Positions 8,879 to 17,429 of a stretch of 64,000 nt of DNA are shown piece after piece. The notes beneath the pieces were generated by a model. It was not told the origin of the DNA, searched no databases, and was given only the letters and a program-made list of their open reading frames with translations. Every line of letters starts with the position of its first letter. Within the stretch, counting starts at the first letter, position 1. This stretch comes from Amycolatopsis vancoresmycina (GTDB taxonomy: Bacteria > Actinomycetota > Actinomycetes > Mycobacteriales > Pseudonocardiaceae): NCBI RefSeq assembly GCF_000716785.1, contig NZ_JNYY01000017.1:1-64000 (forward strand), in the 5' to 3' direction. The position numbers and the translations under genes are program-made.

Positions 8879-9658
8879 TCAGCTGTCCTCCTCGGGGTCG
8901 GCCAGCGCGTTCCGGCCGACGTCGGGGCGGTCCGCCAGCGAGATGAACGTGCGGTCGCCGCCTTCGTTCTCCTCCGACGCGGGCGGCAGCGGGTCCGGCG
9001 GGACGGCCCCGGCGAGTTCGGTGAACTCCTTGGACCCGTCCTTCTCCCCCTCTTTTTCCTTGTCCTTCTCCTTTTCCTTGATCTCCTTTTCCTTCTCCTT
9101 GTCGTCCTTGCCCTCCTTTTCCTTGGTGTCCTTGCCTTCCTTCTCCTTTTCCTTTTCCTTCGTCTCCTTGGTTTCCGCCTTGTCCTTGAGGGGGTCGATC
9201 CGGCGGTCGAGCGCGGTGATCTTCACCTGCAGCTCCTGGACCACGCCGAAGAGCTCCAGCCGCAGCTCCTTCATGCAGTTGCTGACCGTGCGCAGGGCGT
9301 CGGCGATGTCGGCCAGGTCGTCTTCGATCGCGTGGAACCGCCGGTTGAAGCCGATCTCGGTGGGCGTCTCCCCGGCCTGCACCACGGTCACGCCGTCGAC
9401 GAAGTCCGGGTGCGTGAACGAGGGTTCGAAGTGCACCTCGCACTGGGGCGCCACTTGGGGCACGGTGGTCTGGAACACGAACGGCGGGGTCACCGTCGTC
9501 GTGAGGCCGGCACCGGACTGCCGGGCGATCGCCCGGCCCAGCACCGCGACGACGTCGTCCTCCGCGACGCCCGCCGACCGCAGGGCGTCGACGATCGGGT
9601 GCGCCGGGACGCCGTGGACGAGCTGCTCCTCGCCGGTCCTCTCGGGTTCGTCGCTCAT
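8879..9658 (-). CDS. Lys/Glu-repeat protein of the contractile operon
   Basis: This is a 259-residue protein. Residues 1-100 look globular. A helical stretch (about 101-155, with heptad-like Ile/Leu spacing) could form a coiled coil. Residues 158-208 are almost purely Lys, Glu, Asp and a few Thr/Gly in KEKEKEGK-type repeats. The tail is acidic. The ATG overlaps the stop of the large baseplate gene (ATGA at 9655-9658), so it is made with the particle. I do not recognise a family. The charged repeat may be a tether or long helix, or a substrate for the coupled ATP-grasp ligase, because it alternates carboxylate and amine side chains. The latter is speculation. Confidence 0.72.
   Translation of the reverse strand: MSDEPERTGEEQLVHGVPAHPIVDALRSAGVAEDDVVAVLGRAIARQSGAGLTTTVTPPFVFQTTVPQVAPQCEVHFEPSFTHPDFVDGVTVVQAGETPTEIGFNRRFHAIEDDLADIADALRTVSNCMKELRLELFGVVQELQVKITALDRRIDPLKDKAETKETKEKEKEKEGKDTKEKEGKDDKEKEKEIKEKEKDKEKEGEKDGSKEFTELAGAVPPDPLPPASEENEGGDRTFISLADRPDVGRNALADPEEDS
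9035..9187 (-). repeat. Polypurine low-complexity tract encoding Lys/Glu repeats
   Basis: On the minus strand this tract is almost purely purine, built from AAGGAG, AAGGAA and AAGGAC hexamers, and encodes residues 158-208 of the Lys/Glu-repeat protein. The codons are AAG/AAA and GAG/GAA, with lower third-position GC than the neighbours. Repetition of this kind is prone to slippage, so length may vary between strains. It also contains repeated Shine-Dalgarno-like AAGGAG strings inside a coding region. Confidence 0.8.
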
Positions 9659-11925
9659 GAGCTCTCTCCTTGTCCTGCCCGGGCCGAAGGCGCCAAGCGG
9701 TAGTGCCGGTAGGCCCGGGCGGCGGCGATGGTCAGGCCCGTGGACTTGCCGGAGCCGTCCACGTCCAGGTGGCGCCGCCGGATCGCGAAGGTGTCGGCCC
9801 GCACCCCGGCGGGCGTCACCAGCTCGACGATGTTGAGCAGGTGCTCGTACTGGCGCAGGGTCAGCAGCGCGCCGTCGGGCAGCGACGGCCGCCACGTGTA
9901 CGGGTTGTTCGCGCCGGAGTGCTGACCCAGCACGCAGGACACGACGCTGATCCCCTCGTTCGAGACCGGGATCCTGACGACGGACCCCCGCCTCGACGAG
10001 AGGGTGGCGTGCTGCGTCCCGAGCCCGCGCACCTGCCACCGGTGGATCAGGGTGTGCTCCCCGGCCAGGTTGCTGCCCGCGAGCGGGAGCCCGGCGACGC
10101 CGAACAGCAGCGCGAGCGTCCCGGCTCCGGTGACCAGTGCGACGACGCTGCTCGCGCCGGCGTCGGCCGCCGTGGTGAACACCGGGCTCAGCACGCCGGA
10201 GTTCGCGATCACGGCGGCCGTGCGGGTGGCCCCGAGGTCGAAGAGCACGTAGTCCCGCGGTGACACGGTGCCCAGCTCCCGGGTGAACGCGGTGACGTCG
10301 GTGACCTTCGGCAAGCTCCGGCTGTCGAGCGCGGCGTCCAAGCCGGGGACGGTGGTCGTCGGCCGCGCGCCCGCCAGCACCGCGGCCGGGTTCGCGACCG
10401 GGGTCAGCTGCGCGCCCGCGAGCGCGGTGATCACCGAAACCACCGGCACGTCGTGCTCGGGGTCGGTGGCCGAGACCAGCCGCGCGGTCAGGGTCAGCGG
10501 GACGTCGCCGTCGGAGTCGGGTTCGACGTCCATGACGAGCGGGCCCATCGGCGCGGTGCTGACGAACACCGTGCCGTCGGCGCCCGGCTCGACCGTGCGC
10601 AGGCCGCAGGCGCGCAGCAGCCACGCCCCGGCCGGGTCCGCCGCCCTCGGCTGCGGCACCAGGTCCGGGTCCTTCAACTGGCCGGCCGCGGTGACCGCGG
10701 CGTCGAGCTGAGCGGCGACGGGCGCGGCGAGCAGCGCCCCGAGCCCGAGCTCGAACCGGGATCCGCCGGCGTTGTCCTGTCCTTTGAGGACACGGGGCCA
10801 CGGCCGCGCGCCCAGCTGGGCGCACCGCCGGTCGAGCGTGGTCAGCGCCTCGGCCACGGCGGGCGCCACCGGCTGGAAGGGTTCCACCTGCCAGGTGGCG
10901 AGCGCCGCGCGCAAGGTGTCGATGCGGGCGACCTCATCGGGTGGCAGCAGGCGGTTCGCGTGGCTGTCGTCGCCTTCCGTGCTGCCGGCGGGCCAGATCA
11001 GGTGCACCCGCCGGATCGCGTTGAGCAGCGCGGGGATCTTGCCCGGTGCGCCGGGGGCGACCAGCCGCAGCGCGATCAGCTGCGGGTCCACCGACTCGTC
11101 GGCGGTCACCGGGCTCGCCACGCCGACGTCGGCGAGGAAGCCGCCCAGCGCCGAGTCGATCCACGGCTTGCCGGGCAGCCGCACGCCGCGGAGCACCCGC
11201 AGCCGGGCCCGGTAGGACGCGTCGTCCTCGCGGGTGCCGGGCGGCTGGAGCGGCCGGGTGGCGGGGCTCTGCCGCCCGGCGTCCCAGAACAGCTCGTCGG
11301 CGAACCGCGGGCAGGACAGATCGGCGCCGAGCCGGTCGAGCGCGTTGCCGCTCGCCACGTCCAGGGTCCGCATCGCGCGGATCTGCCGCGCGGTCCGGCG
11401 GATCCGGCCCTTCTCGTCGAGCAGCACGGTGAGCAGCCGCCCGAGCACGCCTTCGACGAGGTCGAACCGGACGGCGGCGATCAGCTGCGCCGCGCTGAGC
11501 CCGGTGCCGGTCCGGCCGCCGCGAAGTCCGCGCGCCAGCACGGAGAACGGGGCAACGGCGTCTCCCTTGCCCGCCGGTGGCACGGCGGCGACCAGCGCGG
11601 TGCCCGCCGCGGTGTGCGGCGCGAACGTCACCACCGGAAGCGGCTGCGGCTGACCGTTCCCGGACTGCAGGGCGGGCAGGATCGTCAGCCCCTGAGCGTC
11701 CACATCGGACAGTACGGTGCACAGCACCAGTGGCTGCCTGGTCGCGACGGCGACCGCGGCCTCGGCCTGCCCGGTGGGGCCCGGCGGCGGGGACGCGTGC
11801 AACGCCAGCGGCCGGGGGGTCGCCGCCGTCGACAGCGGCCCGATCAGTTCGGCCGCCGCGGCGGCCAGCACGCCGGCGCCGAGGCCGGCCGGGTCGAGCA
11901 GCGAGGTCGGTACGGGGTTCGTCAT
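9655..11925 (-). CDS. Large baseplate-associated protein (tail gpI-like region)
   Basis: This 756-residue protein is encoded directly after the baseplate J-like gene, with 3 bp between them. Residues about 150-260 contain an N-A-L-D-R-L-G-A-D-L motif and then a Y-R-A-R-L-R-V-L-R-G segment. Similar segments occur in baseplate J and tail gpI proteins, which join the baseplate wedge to fibres. The C-terminal half is beta-rich (about residues 450-730) and may form a fibre-like or receptor-facing domain. No enzyme motif is visible. The ATG at 11925 lies in good operon context, and the gene ends overlapping the next start. The specific subunit role is inferred from order and weak motif similarity. 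Confidence 0.6.
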   Translation of the reverse strand: MTNPVPTSLLDPAGLGAGVLAAAAAELIGPLSTAATPRPLALHASPPPGPTGQAEAAVAVATRQPLVLCTVLSDVDAQGLTILPALQSGNGQPQPLPVVTFAPHTAAGTALVAAVPPAGKGDAVAPFSVLARGLRGGRTGTGLSAAQLIAAVRFDLVEGVLGRLLTVLLDEKGRIRRTARQIRAMRTLDVASGNALDRLGADLSCPRFADELFWDAGRQSPATRPLQPPGTREDDASYRARLRVLRGVRLPGKPWIDSALGGFLADVGVASPVTADESVDPQLIALRLVAPGAPGKIPALLNAIRRVHLIWPAGSTEGDDSHANRLLPPDEVARIDTLRAALATWQVEPFQPVAPAVAEALTTLDRRCAQLGARPWPRVLKGQDNAGGSRFELGLGALLAAPVAAQLDAAVTAAGQLKDPDLVPQPRAADPAGAWLLRACGLRTVEPGADGTVFVSTAPMGPLVMDVEPDSDGDVPLTLTARLVSATDPEHDVPVVSVITALAGAQLTPVANPAAVLAGARPTTTVPGLDAALDSRSLPKVTDVTAFTRELGTVSPRDYVLFDLGATRTAAVIANSGVLSPVFTTAADAGASSVVALVTGAGTLALLFGVAGLPLAGSNLAGEHTLIHRWQVRGLGTQHATLSSRRGSVVRIPVSNEGISVVSCVLGQHSGANNPYTWRPSLPDGALLTLRQYEHLLNIVELVTPAGVRADTFAIRRRHLDVDGSGKSTGLTIAAARAYRHYRLAPSARAGQGESS

Positions 11926-11928
11926 GGC

Positions 11929-13398
11929 TCACCGCACCGTCAGCCGGCCGGGCGAGTCGACGAAGACCGCGATCTGGTCGGCCCCCACGATCAGGTTCTC
12001 GTCCACGTCGAGCTCCTCGGGTGCGGTGTTGTCCTCGCCGCCGGACCCCACGGCGTCGATCGAGCGCGGGAACCGGACCAGCTGGAGCCCGTTGACGTCG
12101 ACGATGCCGGGCTCCGCCATCAAGGCCGCGGACAGCGCGGCGGCCCGGACGGGTTCGGCGAGGGTCAGGCCGTCGACGACCCCGCGCAGCCGGGCCGCCA
12201 GCCGCTGCTTGAGCGCGAGCGCGGCGGGACTGAGGTTGCGGCTGGCGAGCGACCCGGACGGCAGCGGCAGGCCCGAGGTCACCACGTCGACGTCGACGGT
12301 GAAGAACACCTGCTCCGCCCGCACCACGTCGGGGAAGATCCCGACCGGGCGGACGTCGCGGATGGCCTGCTGCACGGCCGCGCGCAGCCCGGACGCGCCG
12401 TCCCAGACCGCGGCCTCGGTGGGCGCGACGAGCACGGTGACGAAGAACGGCGACGACAGGTCACGGTCGGCCGCGAACAGCCGCTCGAAGAAGGTGAACT
12501 GGCCGAAGATCGACTGGGACAGGTCGAGCCCGCCGGCCCCGTCGCGCACCGCGACCTGCCGCACGCCGGGCACCAGCGACACCGTCGCCGCGATCGCCTC
12601 GGCCGTCCACAGCGACCTCGGCGCGTTCAGCAGTAGCGCGCGGTAGCGGTCGTCGTCGAACTGCGCGTCGCCCCCGCTCAGCGCCTGGCTGTGCTGGACC
12701 CTGACCAGGCCCTGGCCGATCGACGACACCGTGGGGTGCAGGCCCGCCGCCACGTCGGCCGCGACCATCGGGGCGAGTTTCGGGTCGGCGATCTCCCACC
12801 GGTCGATCCGCTGCGGGTGCCCGCCCCCGGCGTCGGTCACCGCGGGGTCGAGGTTGCCGGCCGGGCCCGGGTCGAAGCTCGTCACCGGCGCGACGGCCGA
12901 CGTCACGCCGGCGGTGAACTGGACCCCGGCGGCGAGCGCGATGCGGTGCCCGCCCGGGGTGGACAGCCGCGAACCGCGGGGCAGCACGAGGGTCGCCACG
13001 CCCGCCGGCAGCGCCTGCGACAGGGTCAGCGTGACGGCCCCGGTCGCGGTGCGGAACGGCCGGGTGATGCCGAGTTCCGCGCCCAGGTCGGACAATGCGC
13101 GGCCGCGGGCCGTGCTGACGAAGCTGTCGTCGTACTCCGCCGCCAGCGCCGCCCAGGTCCGCGCGTCCTCCAGTGCGGTGACCTCCAGCAGCTTGCGCAC
13201 GACGCTGCCGCTGGTCAGGTCGATGGCCGGGTCGATCAGCTGCTGGGCGAGCGCGATCTTCTCGGCCAGCAGCCGCGTGAACGGCTTGGGCAGGAACCCC
13301 GACGGCGTGACGCCGAACGCGCCGCTGCCGGTGGAGCGGGTGACGCTCTCGTCGACGGCCAGGACGTCGGTCAGGTCGATGCTGGTCTCGGAGCTCAT
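11929..13398 (-). CDS. Baseplate J-like (gp47-family) wedge protein
   Basis: This is a 489-residue protein. The ATG at 13398 is chosen because GGGAGG lies 6-8 nt upstream and the start overlaps the gp25 stop. The N-terminal segment has the pattern seen in baseplate J/gp47 proteins: P-x-T-R-L-L-A-E-K-I, then S-V-V-R-K-L-L-E-V-T, then D-L-G-A-E-L-G-I-T-R. The middle has the beta-rich insertion with L-P-R-G-S-R-L. The C-terminal half has the repeated A-A-V-Q-Q-A-I-R-D-V-R-P-V-G segment. Together with gp25 this forms the wedge that anchors the sheath and triggers contraction. Order gp25-J-large protein matches phage, tailocin and extracellular injection-system operons. Confidence 0.82.
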   Translation of the reverse strand: MSSETSIDLTDVLAVDESVTRSTGSGAFGVTPSGFLPKPFTRLLAEKIALAQQLIDPAIDLTSGSVVRKLLEVTALEDARTWAALAAEYDDSFVSTARGRALSDLGAELGITRPFRTATGAVTLTLSQALPAGVATLVLPRGSRLSTPGGHRIALAAGVQFTAGVTSAVAPVTSFDPGPAGNLDPAVTDAGGGHPQRIDRWEIADPKLAPMVAADVAAGLHPTVSSIGQGLVRVQHSQALSGGDAQFDDDRYRALLLNAPRSLWTAEAIAATVSLVPGVRQVAVRDGAGGLDLSQSIFGQFTFFERLFAADRDLSSPFFVTVLVAPTEAAVWDGASGLRAAVQQAIRDVRPVGIFPDVVRAEQVFFTVDVDVVTSGLPLPSGSLASRNLSPAALALKQRLAARLRGVVDGLTLAEPVRAAALSAALMAEPGIVDVNGLQLVRFPRSIDAVGSGGEDNTAPEELDVDENLIVGADQIAVFVDSPGRLTVR

Positions 13399-13940
13399 GG
13401 TGTCCTCCCGGGAGTGCCGGACGCGGCGACGCCCGGGGTGTCGACGGCGCCCCACTCGGCGCCGGTGGCGAGGCCGCCGGTGGCCAGCGTCGCCGGGTCG
13501 CCGGTGATCGCTTCGAACGAGACGGTGATGGCGAACGACCGCGAGGCCGGGCCTTCGGTCGGCGTCGGCGTGGTCAGGTCGACCACCCGCCGCACCCGCG
13601 GGTCGGCGGCCACCATCTCGATCACCGCGCTGCGCAGCCCTTCCCGCGCGAGCACCGGCGACGTCTGGCGCACCAGCGGGGTCAGGCCGAGGAAGCCGAA
13701 CCGCACGTTGAACGGGTCGCTGCCGCGCAGCGTGGTGAGCCCGATCGCGAGGTCCTGGCAGAGCGCGTCCACCCCTTCGACGAGGTCGAGGTCGACGCCG
13801 GTCGCGCCGGCCCGCAGCACCAGGTCGCGGGCGGTGTCCGCGCGGTCGGTCAGGTCGGCGCGCGGCCCGAACCCGAGCAGCCGGCGGCGGCGGACGGCGG
13901 AGTCGTCGCCCGGCGGGGGCGGTGGCAGAGCAGCGGTCAT
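13395..13940 (-). CDS. gp25-like baseplate wedge protein
   Basis: This 181-residue protein resembles gp25/GPW wedge subunits: the L-R-T-G-like entry is replaced by V-E-G-V-D-A-L-C-Q-D-L, and the F-G-F-L-G-L-T-P-L-V and R-S-A-V-I-E-M-V-A-A-D-P-R-V motifs follow in order. The family typically has about 110-180 residues and caps the inner end of the sheath. ATG codons occur at 13943 and 13940; the second is favoured because AAGGA lies 6 nt upstream. The stop overlaps the baseplate J start (13395-13398). A Pro-rich N-terminus (five consecutive prolines) is slightly unusual. Confidence 0.75.
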   Translation of the reverse strand: MTAALPPPPPGDDSAVRRRRLLGFGPRADLTDRADTARDLVLRAGATGVDLDLVEGVDALCQDLAIGLTTLRGSDPFNVRFGFLGLTPLVRQTSPVLAREGLRSAVIEMVAADPRVRRVVDLTTPTPTEGPASRSFAITVSFEAITGDPATLATGGLATGAEWGAVDTPGVAASGTPGRTP

Positions 13941-13950
13941 CATCGTTCCT

Positions 13951-14313
13951 TCACGAAGCGGTGAGCTTGTCCTGGCCCGCGTCGACCGTGACGGTCTTCG
14001 CGGGGTCCGGTGGCGGGGTGAACGGGGCGTTCTCGGTGGTGGCGCGCAGGGCGTCCAGGAGCACCGGCGCGCCGCCGGCGGTGAGCAGCCGCGCCGCTCC
14101 CGGGTTGGGGGCGGGTGCCGACGTCGTCTTGCACGGCGTCGGCGGGGCTCCCTGCGGGAAAACGCACCCCAGGTAGGTCGCGGTCGCGGCGGCCTGGGAG
14201 AACAGCAGCACCGGCTTCCTGCCGACGGTGAGCTTCGCGTCGCCGGCCGGTGCCGGGCGGACGCCCTGGTGCGCGCAGGTGAACGTGCCGGAGATCGTGA
14301 CGGGGAAGGCCAT
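13951..14313 (-). CDS. PAAR-like spike-tip protein
   Basis: This 120-residue protein is encoded immediately after the VgrG-like hub. Its ATG shares one base with the hub stop (TGATG). It has an early beta strand and C-x-H pair (F-T-C-A-H-Q-G), further Cys residues at about 50 and 61, and a small-residue-rich body. This resembles the PAAR-like or DUF4280-type tip proteins that sharpen contractile spikes, often around a metal. Size and position agree with that role. Sequence similarity alone is weak, so the call rests on gene order plus composition. Confidence 0.62.
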   Translation of the reverse strand: MAFPVTISGTFTCAHQGVRPAPAGDAKLTVGRKPVLLFSQAAATATYLGCVFPQGAPPTPCKTTSAPAPNPGAARLLTAGGAPVLLDALRATTENAPFTPPPDPAKTVTVDAGQDKLTAS

Positions 14314-16349
14314 CAGCTCACGTCCATCGTTCCGCCGGCCAGCGCCACCCGGACGTCCTTGGCCCGGAAGTCGATCTGCCCGTCGCCGGCGTCGAAGGTG
14401 ATCGACGAGCCGGTGATCGTCACGCTCCCGTCGGCCCGCAGCAGGATCCGCGCGGGGGTCCCGGATTCGGGCTTGGTCTCGATCAGCACGCTGCCGGCGG
14501 GCGCGCCCGCTTCCGGGTCCGGCCGCTGCGGGACGGGCGTCAGGCCGCCGGGGTCGTCGACCACGCGCAGCACGAACCGGGCCGTCTCGACGACCCGGTT
14601 GCCCCGGCGGTCGGTCAGGTCGTGCGCCGCGGCACCGTCCAGCGGCACCTGGTCCACTTCGGACGGTGGCGAACCGTCGTGCGGCAGGTGTTCGGGCGCT
14701 TCGACGTTCGCCGGCAGGGCCAGCCAGTAGTCGCCGGCCTGGGCCGCCGGGCCCGCGCCCAGCACCCACAGCGCCCCGGCGTCCACGTACTCCCCGGGTC
14801 CGCCGGCGCCGTCGACCAGCAGCGCCCTGGTACCCGGGTAGCGCGGCAGCACCAGGCCGAAGTTCCCCCACGCGAACGGCGTCGCGTAGGGCACCCGGTG
14901 CGCCTCGGCGGGCGCGTCCCGGCTGATCACGACCCGCTGCGCGGTGCTGCCCGTGCCGTCGCCGGGATCCCGGGAGACCCAGAAGTCGCTGGTGTGCCGG
15001 GTTTCCGTCGCCTCGGCGGCCACGTGGTCGTGGACGAGGCCGACGTGGGAACGGGCCCGCTGCGCGACACCGGAGGTGAGGCTGGCCGTCGCCCCGCGGA
15101 GGCTGACGGCGAAGGCCTGCGCGGGATCCGCGGCCGCCTCGCCGACCTGGGGTGCGGCCCGGACTTCCGGCGCGGGTGTCCCGCCGAGGTCCCAGCCGTC
15201 GTCGCCGTCGGCCAGCACGAACGCCTTCGCGACCGTGAGGAAGCCTTCCTCGCGGGAAACCCGGTGGCTGACCTCGGTGATCCGGCAGTGCACCGGCGTG
15301 GCGCCCGGGCCGGGGTCGCCGAACGGCCGCACGTTCAGCGAGCCGAGCAGCGTCGCCCCGATGCTCGGCGGCTCGACCTTCGGGAAGTCCTCCGGCGGCA
15401 GTTCGACGACGAGCGTGTCGCCCGGCTTGAGGTCCGGCCGCCCGAGCGTGGTCACCGACACCGTCAGCCGGGACTGCGGCGCGTCCGGCCGGTTCCCCGC
15501 CGCCTGCTCGCGCGGGCGGGCGGACCCGCGCTCGATCACGAGCAGCCCGCTGTCGTCGTCGACACGGCGTTCCGCCGGCAGCTGCGGTCCGGCGTCGCCG
15601 GCCCACACGCCGACGTGCAGGACGCCGTTGCGGATCAGGGCGAGCGGCTGGCCGTACCGGCGCAGCAGCTTGCGCGCCTGGTCCTCCAGCACCCCGGTCA
15701 GCGCCTGCAGGCAGGTGCCCTCCCGGACCGGGATCTGCACCGGGGCGCCCGCGCCCGGCGGCGGGGGCACGTCGGCGAGGCCGTAGTACCGGACCAGCTC
15801 CACGCCGGCCTTGTCCGTGATCGCGCGGACCGCGTCCTGGAGTCCCGGCTGGGGCACCGGATCGGCGTCCGTTCCGGACAGCTGAGCCGTCACCAGCTCG
15901 CGCCCGCTCACCACCGCCTCGAAGCGGCGGGTGCCCGAGCGGCGCCACAGCCGGTCGACGCGCAGGACGGCGACCAGGCTCAGCGGCGGCGGGTCCGGGG
16001 TGATCGCCCCGAGCGGGTGGTCGAGGCCGGTGAAGCGGGCCAGGTCGCCGGCCACCCCGGACGGCGAATCCTGCCACCACAGGTGCAGGGAGGCGGCCAG
16101 GTGCTTGCCGGGCGCGACGTGGATGTCCTGGTAGTCGGCGTCGGTCAGGCCCTCGAAGACGATTTCGTACGCCCCGCCGGTCAGGTCGGCGGGCAGGGTG
16201 GCCGACACCGACCCGGTGTAGGTCTCGCTGCCGAGCGTGGTCAGCGTCCGGCCGGTCTCCTCCTCGAAGAACACGACGGCCCAGGCGGGCACCGTGCCCG
16301 GCGTGACGTCGGGGCCTTCGGCGGTCGCGATCAGGGTGCTGCGGCTCAT
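14313..16349 (-). CDS. VgrG/gpD-like tail hub and spike protein
   Basis: This is a 678-residue protein. The ATG at 16349 has AAGGAGG 6 nt upstream. The N-terminal 370 residues have the beta-barrel hub pattern of gp27/gpD (a V-S-G-R-E-L-V region, an L-Q-A-L-T-G-V-L segment, L-K-P-G-D-T-L-V-V). An OB-fold-like centre follows near 430-560 (H-R-V-P-Y-A-T-P-F, L-P-R-Y-P-G-T-R). The last 40 residues (I-L-L-R-A-D-G-S-V-T-I-T-G) are repeated short strands typical of the triple-stranded beta-helix needle. It forms the central spike at the end of the tube and carries the PAAR-like tip. The PAAR-like gene directly downstream supports this. Confidence 0.8.
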   Translation of the reverse strand: MSRSTLIATAEGPDVTPGTVPAWAVVFFEEETGRTLTTLGSETYTGSVSATLPADLTGGAYEIVFEGLTDADYQDIHVAPGKHLAASLHLWWQDSPSGVAGDLARFTGLDHPLGAITPDPPPLSLVAVLRVDRLWRRSGTRRFEAVVSGRELVTAQLSGTDADPVPQPGLQDAVRAITDKAGVELVRYYGLADVPPPPGAGAPVQIPVREGTCLQALTGVLEDQARKLLRRYGQPLALIRNGVLHVGVWAGDAGPQLPAERRVDDDSGLLVIERGSARPREQAAGNRPDAPQSRLTVSVTTLGRPDLKPGDTLVVELPPEDFPKVEPPSIGATLLGSLNVRPFGDPGPGATPVHCRITEVSHRVSREEGFLTVAKAFVLADGDDGWDLGGTPAPEVRAAPQVGEAAADPAQAFAVSLRGATASLTSGVAQRARSHVGLVHDHVAAEATETRHTSDFWVSRDPGDGTGSTAQRVVISRDAPAEAHRVPYATPFAWGNFGLVLPRYPGTRALLVDGAGGPGEYVDAGALWVLGAGPAAQAGDYWLALPANVEAPEHLPHDGSPPSEVDQVPLDGAAAHDLTDRRGNRVVETARFVLRVVDDPGGLTPVPQRPDPEAGAPAGSVLIETKPESGTPARILLRADGSVTITGSSITFDAGDGQIDFRAKDVRVALAGGTMDVS

Positions 16350-16368
16350 CGGTGCCCTCCTTCGGTGG

Positions 16369-16926
16369 TCAGGGGTTCGGGGCGTTGAGGACGGGGATGC
16401 CGGGGTCGCCGCCGGACCGCGGCGGGCCGGTGTCGGGCGCGGGCCCCAGGTCCCGCCACCGCAGGGCGAGCCTGCTGCCGAACTGCCCGGGGCTGCGCAG
16501 CGTGCCGATCGTGACGACCAGCAGGTCGACGGTGACCTCGACGGCCGCCACGGCGCCGAGCCGCAGCGCGAACGGCACGCCGGCCACCACCGGGACCGTC
16601 TCGCCGATCACCCCGCCGGACAGCAGCGTGAGGCGCGGCCACGCGGCCCCGTCGTCCCGGGCGGCGGCCGGATCGACGTCCGTCCGGGTGTCGAAGACGA
16701 CGGCCTGCGGGTCGGCGGACAGGACGCTGCGGGCGACGCCGAGCGGGACGGCGAGCACGAGGCCGCGTGCGCCGTCGAGGTCGACCCGGACCGGCAGGCC
16801 GGCGGTGAGCTCCTGCTTGAGCTCCCGGGGCGCGGCGGGCCCGCTCGCCGGGACGTCGGGGCCCGGCAGGGCGGGCACGGCGAAGGGCGGCCGGCTGATC
16901 AGCCCGGGCAGCGCGAACACGGTCAT
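16369..16926 (-). CDS. Conserved small tail-operon protein, unknown
   Basis: This 185-residue protein has AAGGGG 5-6 nt before the ATG. It lies between the gpU-like gene and the VgrG-like hub, where injection-system operons often encode a hub adaptor or LysM-type linker. I see no LysM motif. The sequence is beta-rich with many Val/Leu strands (V-E-V-T-V-D-L-L-V-V-T-I) and a Pro-rich N-terminus. It ends 19 bp before the hub start. A tube-to-hub adaptor is the most economical guess from position. Confidence 0.55.
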   Translation of the reverse strand: MTVFALPGLISRPPFAVPALPGPDVPASGPAAPRELKQELTAGLPVRVDLDGARGLVLAVPLGVARSVLSADPQAVVFDTRTDVDPAAARDDGAAWPRLTLLSGGVIGETVPVVAGVPFALRLGAVAAVEVTVDLLVVTIGTLRSPGQFGSRLALRWRDLGPAPDTGPPRSGGDPGIPVLNAPNP

Positions 16927-16937
16927 CGTCGTCCCCT

Positions 16938-17429
16938 TCAGACCGGCAGCGCGTCGGTCAGCGCGCCGACCCCGACCGAGGCGACCTCGAGCAGCTTGGC
17001 GAGGCTGCCCGGCCGGGGCAGGTGGATCAGCTGCATCGACACGTCGATCGCCTCGCGCCGCCCGGCCGCCTGGGTGAAGGTGAGCGACTGGACGGCGAGG
17101 TCGGTGCGGATGGTGGCCGCGGTGATCAGCACCAGCCCGCCGACGGCGTTGCGGGTCAGCCGGGACAGCGCGGTGCCCTGCCGGCTGGACTCGGCCAGGT
17201 TCTCCAGCGCCACCTTCCAGGCGAACCGCGACGGGCCGAGCAGCACCGCGCTGAAGGACAGCGTGTCGTCGTGGGTGACGACCGCGACCCGGCGCCTGCT
17301 GCCGCCGATCTGCGGCACGAAGTACGTCGACGCGATGGACAGCTGGGTGACGGCCCAGAGCGGGACCGGCACGATCCCGTCGGACAGGATGGCGCTCGGC
17401 GTGTGCTGGCCGGGTTCGTAGCCGCTCAC
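16938..17429 (-). CDS. Tail protein, possibly gpU-like or hub adaptor
   Basis: This is a 163-residue protein with a GTG start that overlaps the stop of the 581-residue gene (GTGA at 17426-17429). It has alternating beta strands and a C-terminal stretch Q-S-L-T-F-T-Q followed by S-M-Q-L-I-H-L-P-R-P. This recalls small phage tail proteins of the gpU/tail-completion type, but I am not certain. No catalytic motif or membrane segment is present. It sits 11 bp before the next gene and is clearly co-transcribed. Confidence 0.5.
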   Translation of the reverse strand: MSGYEPGQHTPSAILSDGIVPVPLWAVTQLSIASTYFVPQIGGSRRRVAVVTHDDTLSFSAVLLGPSRFAWKVALENLAESSRQGTALSRLTRNAVGGLVLITAATIRTDLAVQSLTFTQAAGRREAIDVSMQLIHLPRPGSLAKLLEVASVGVGALTDALPV

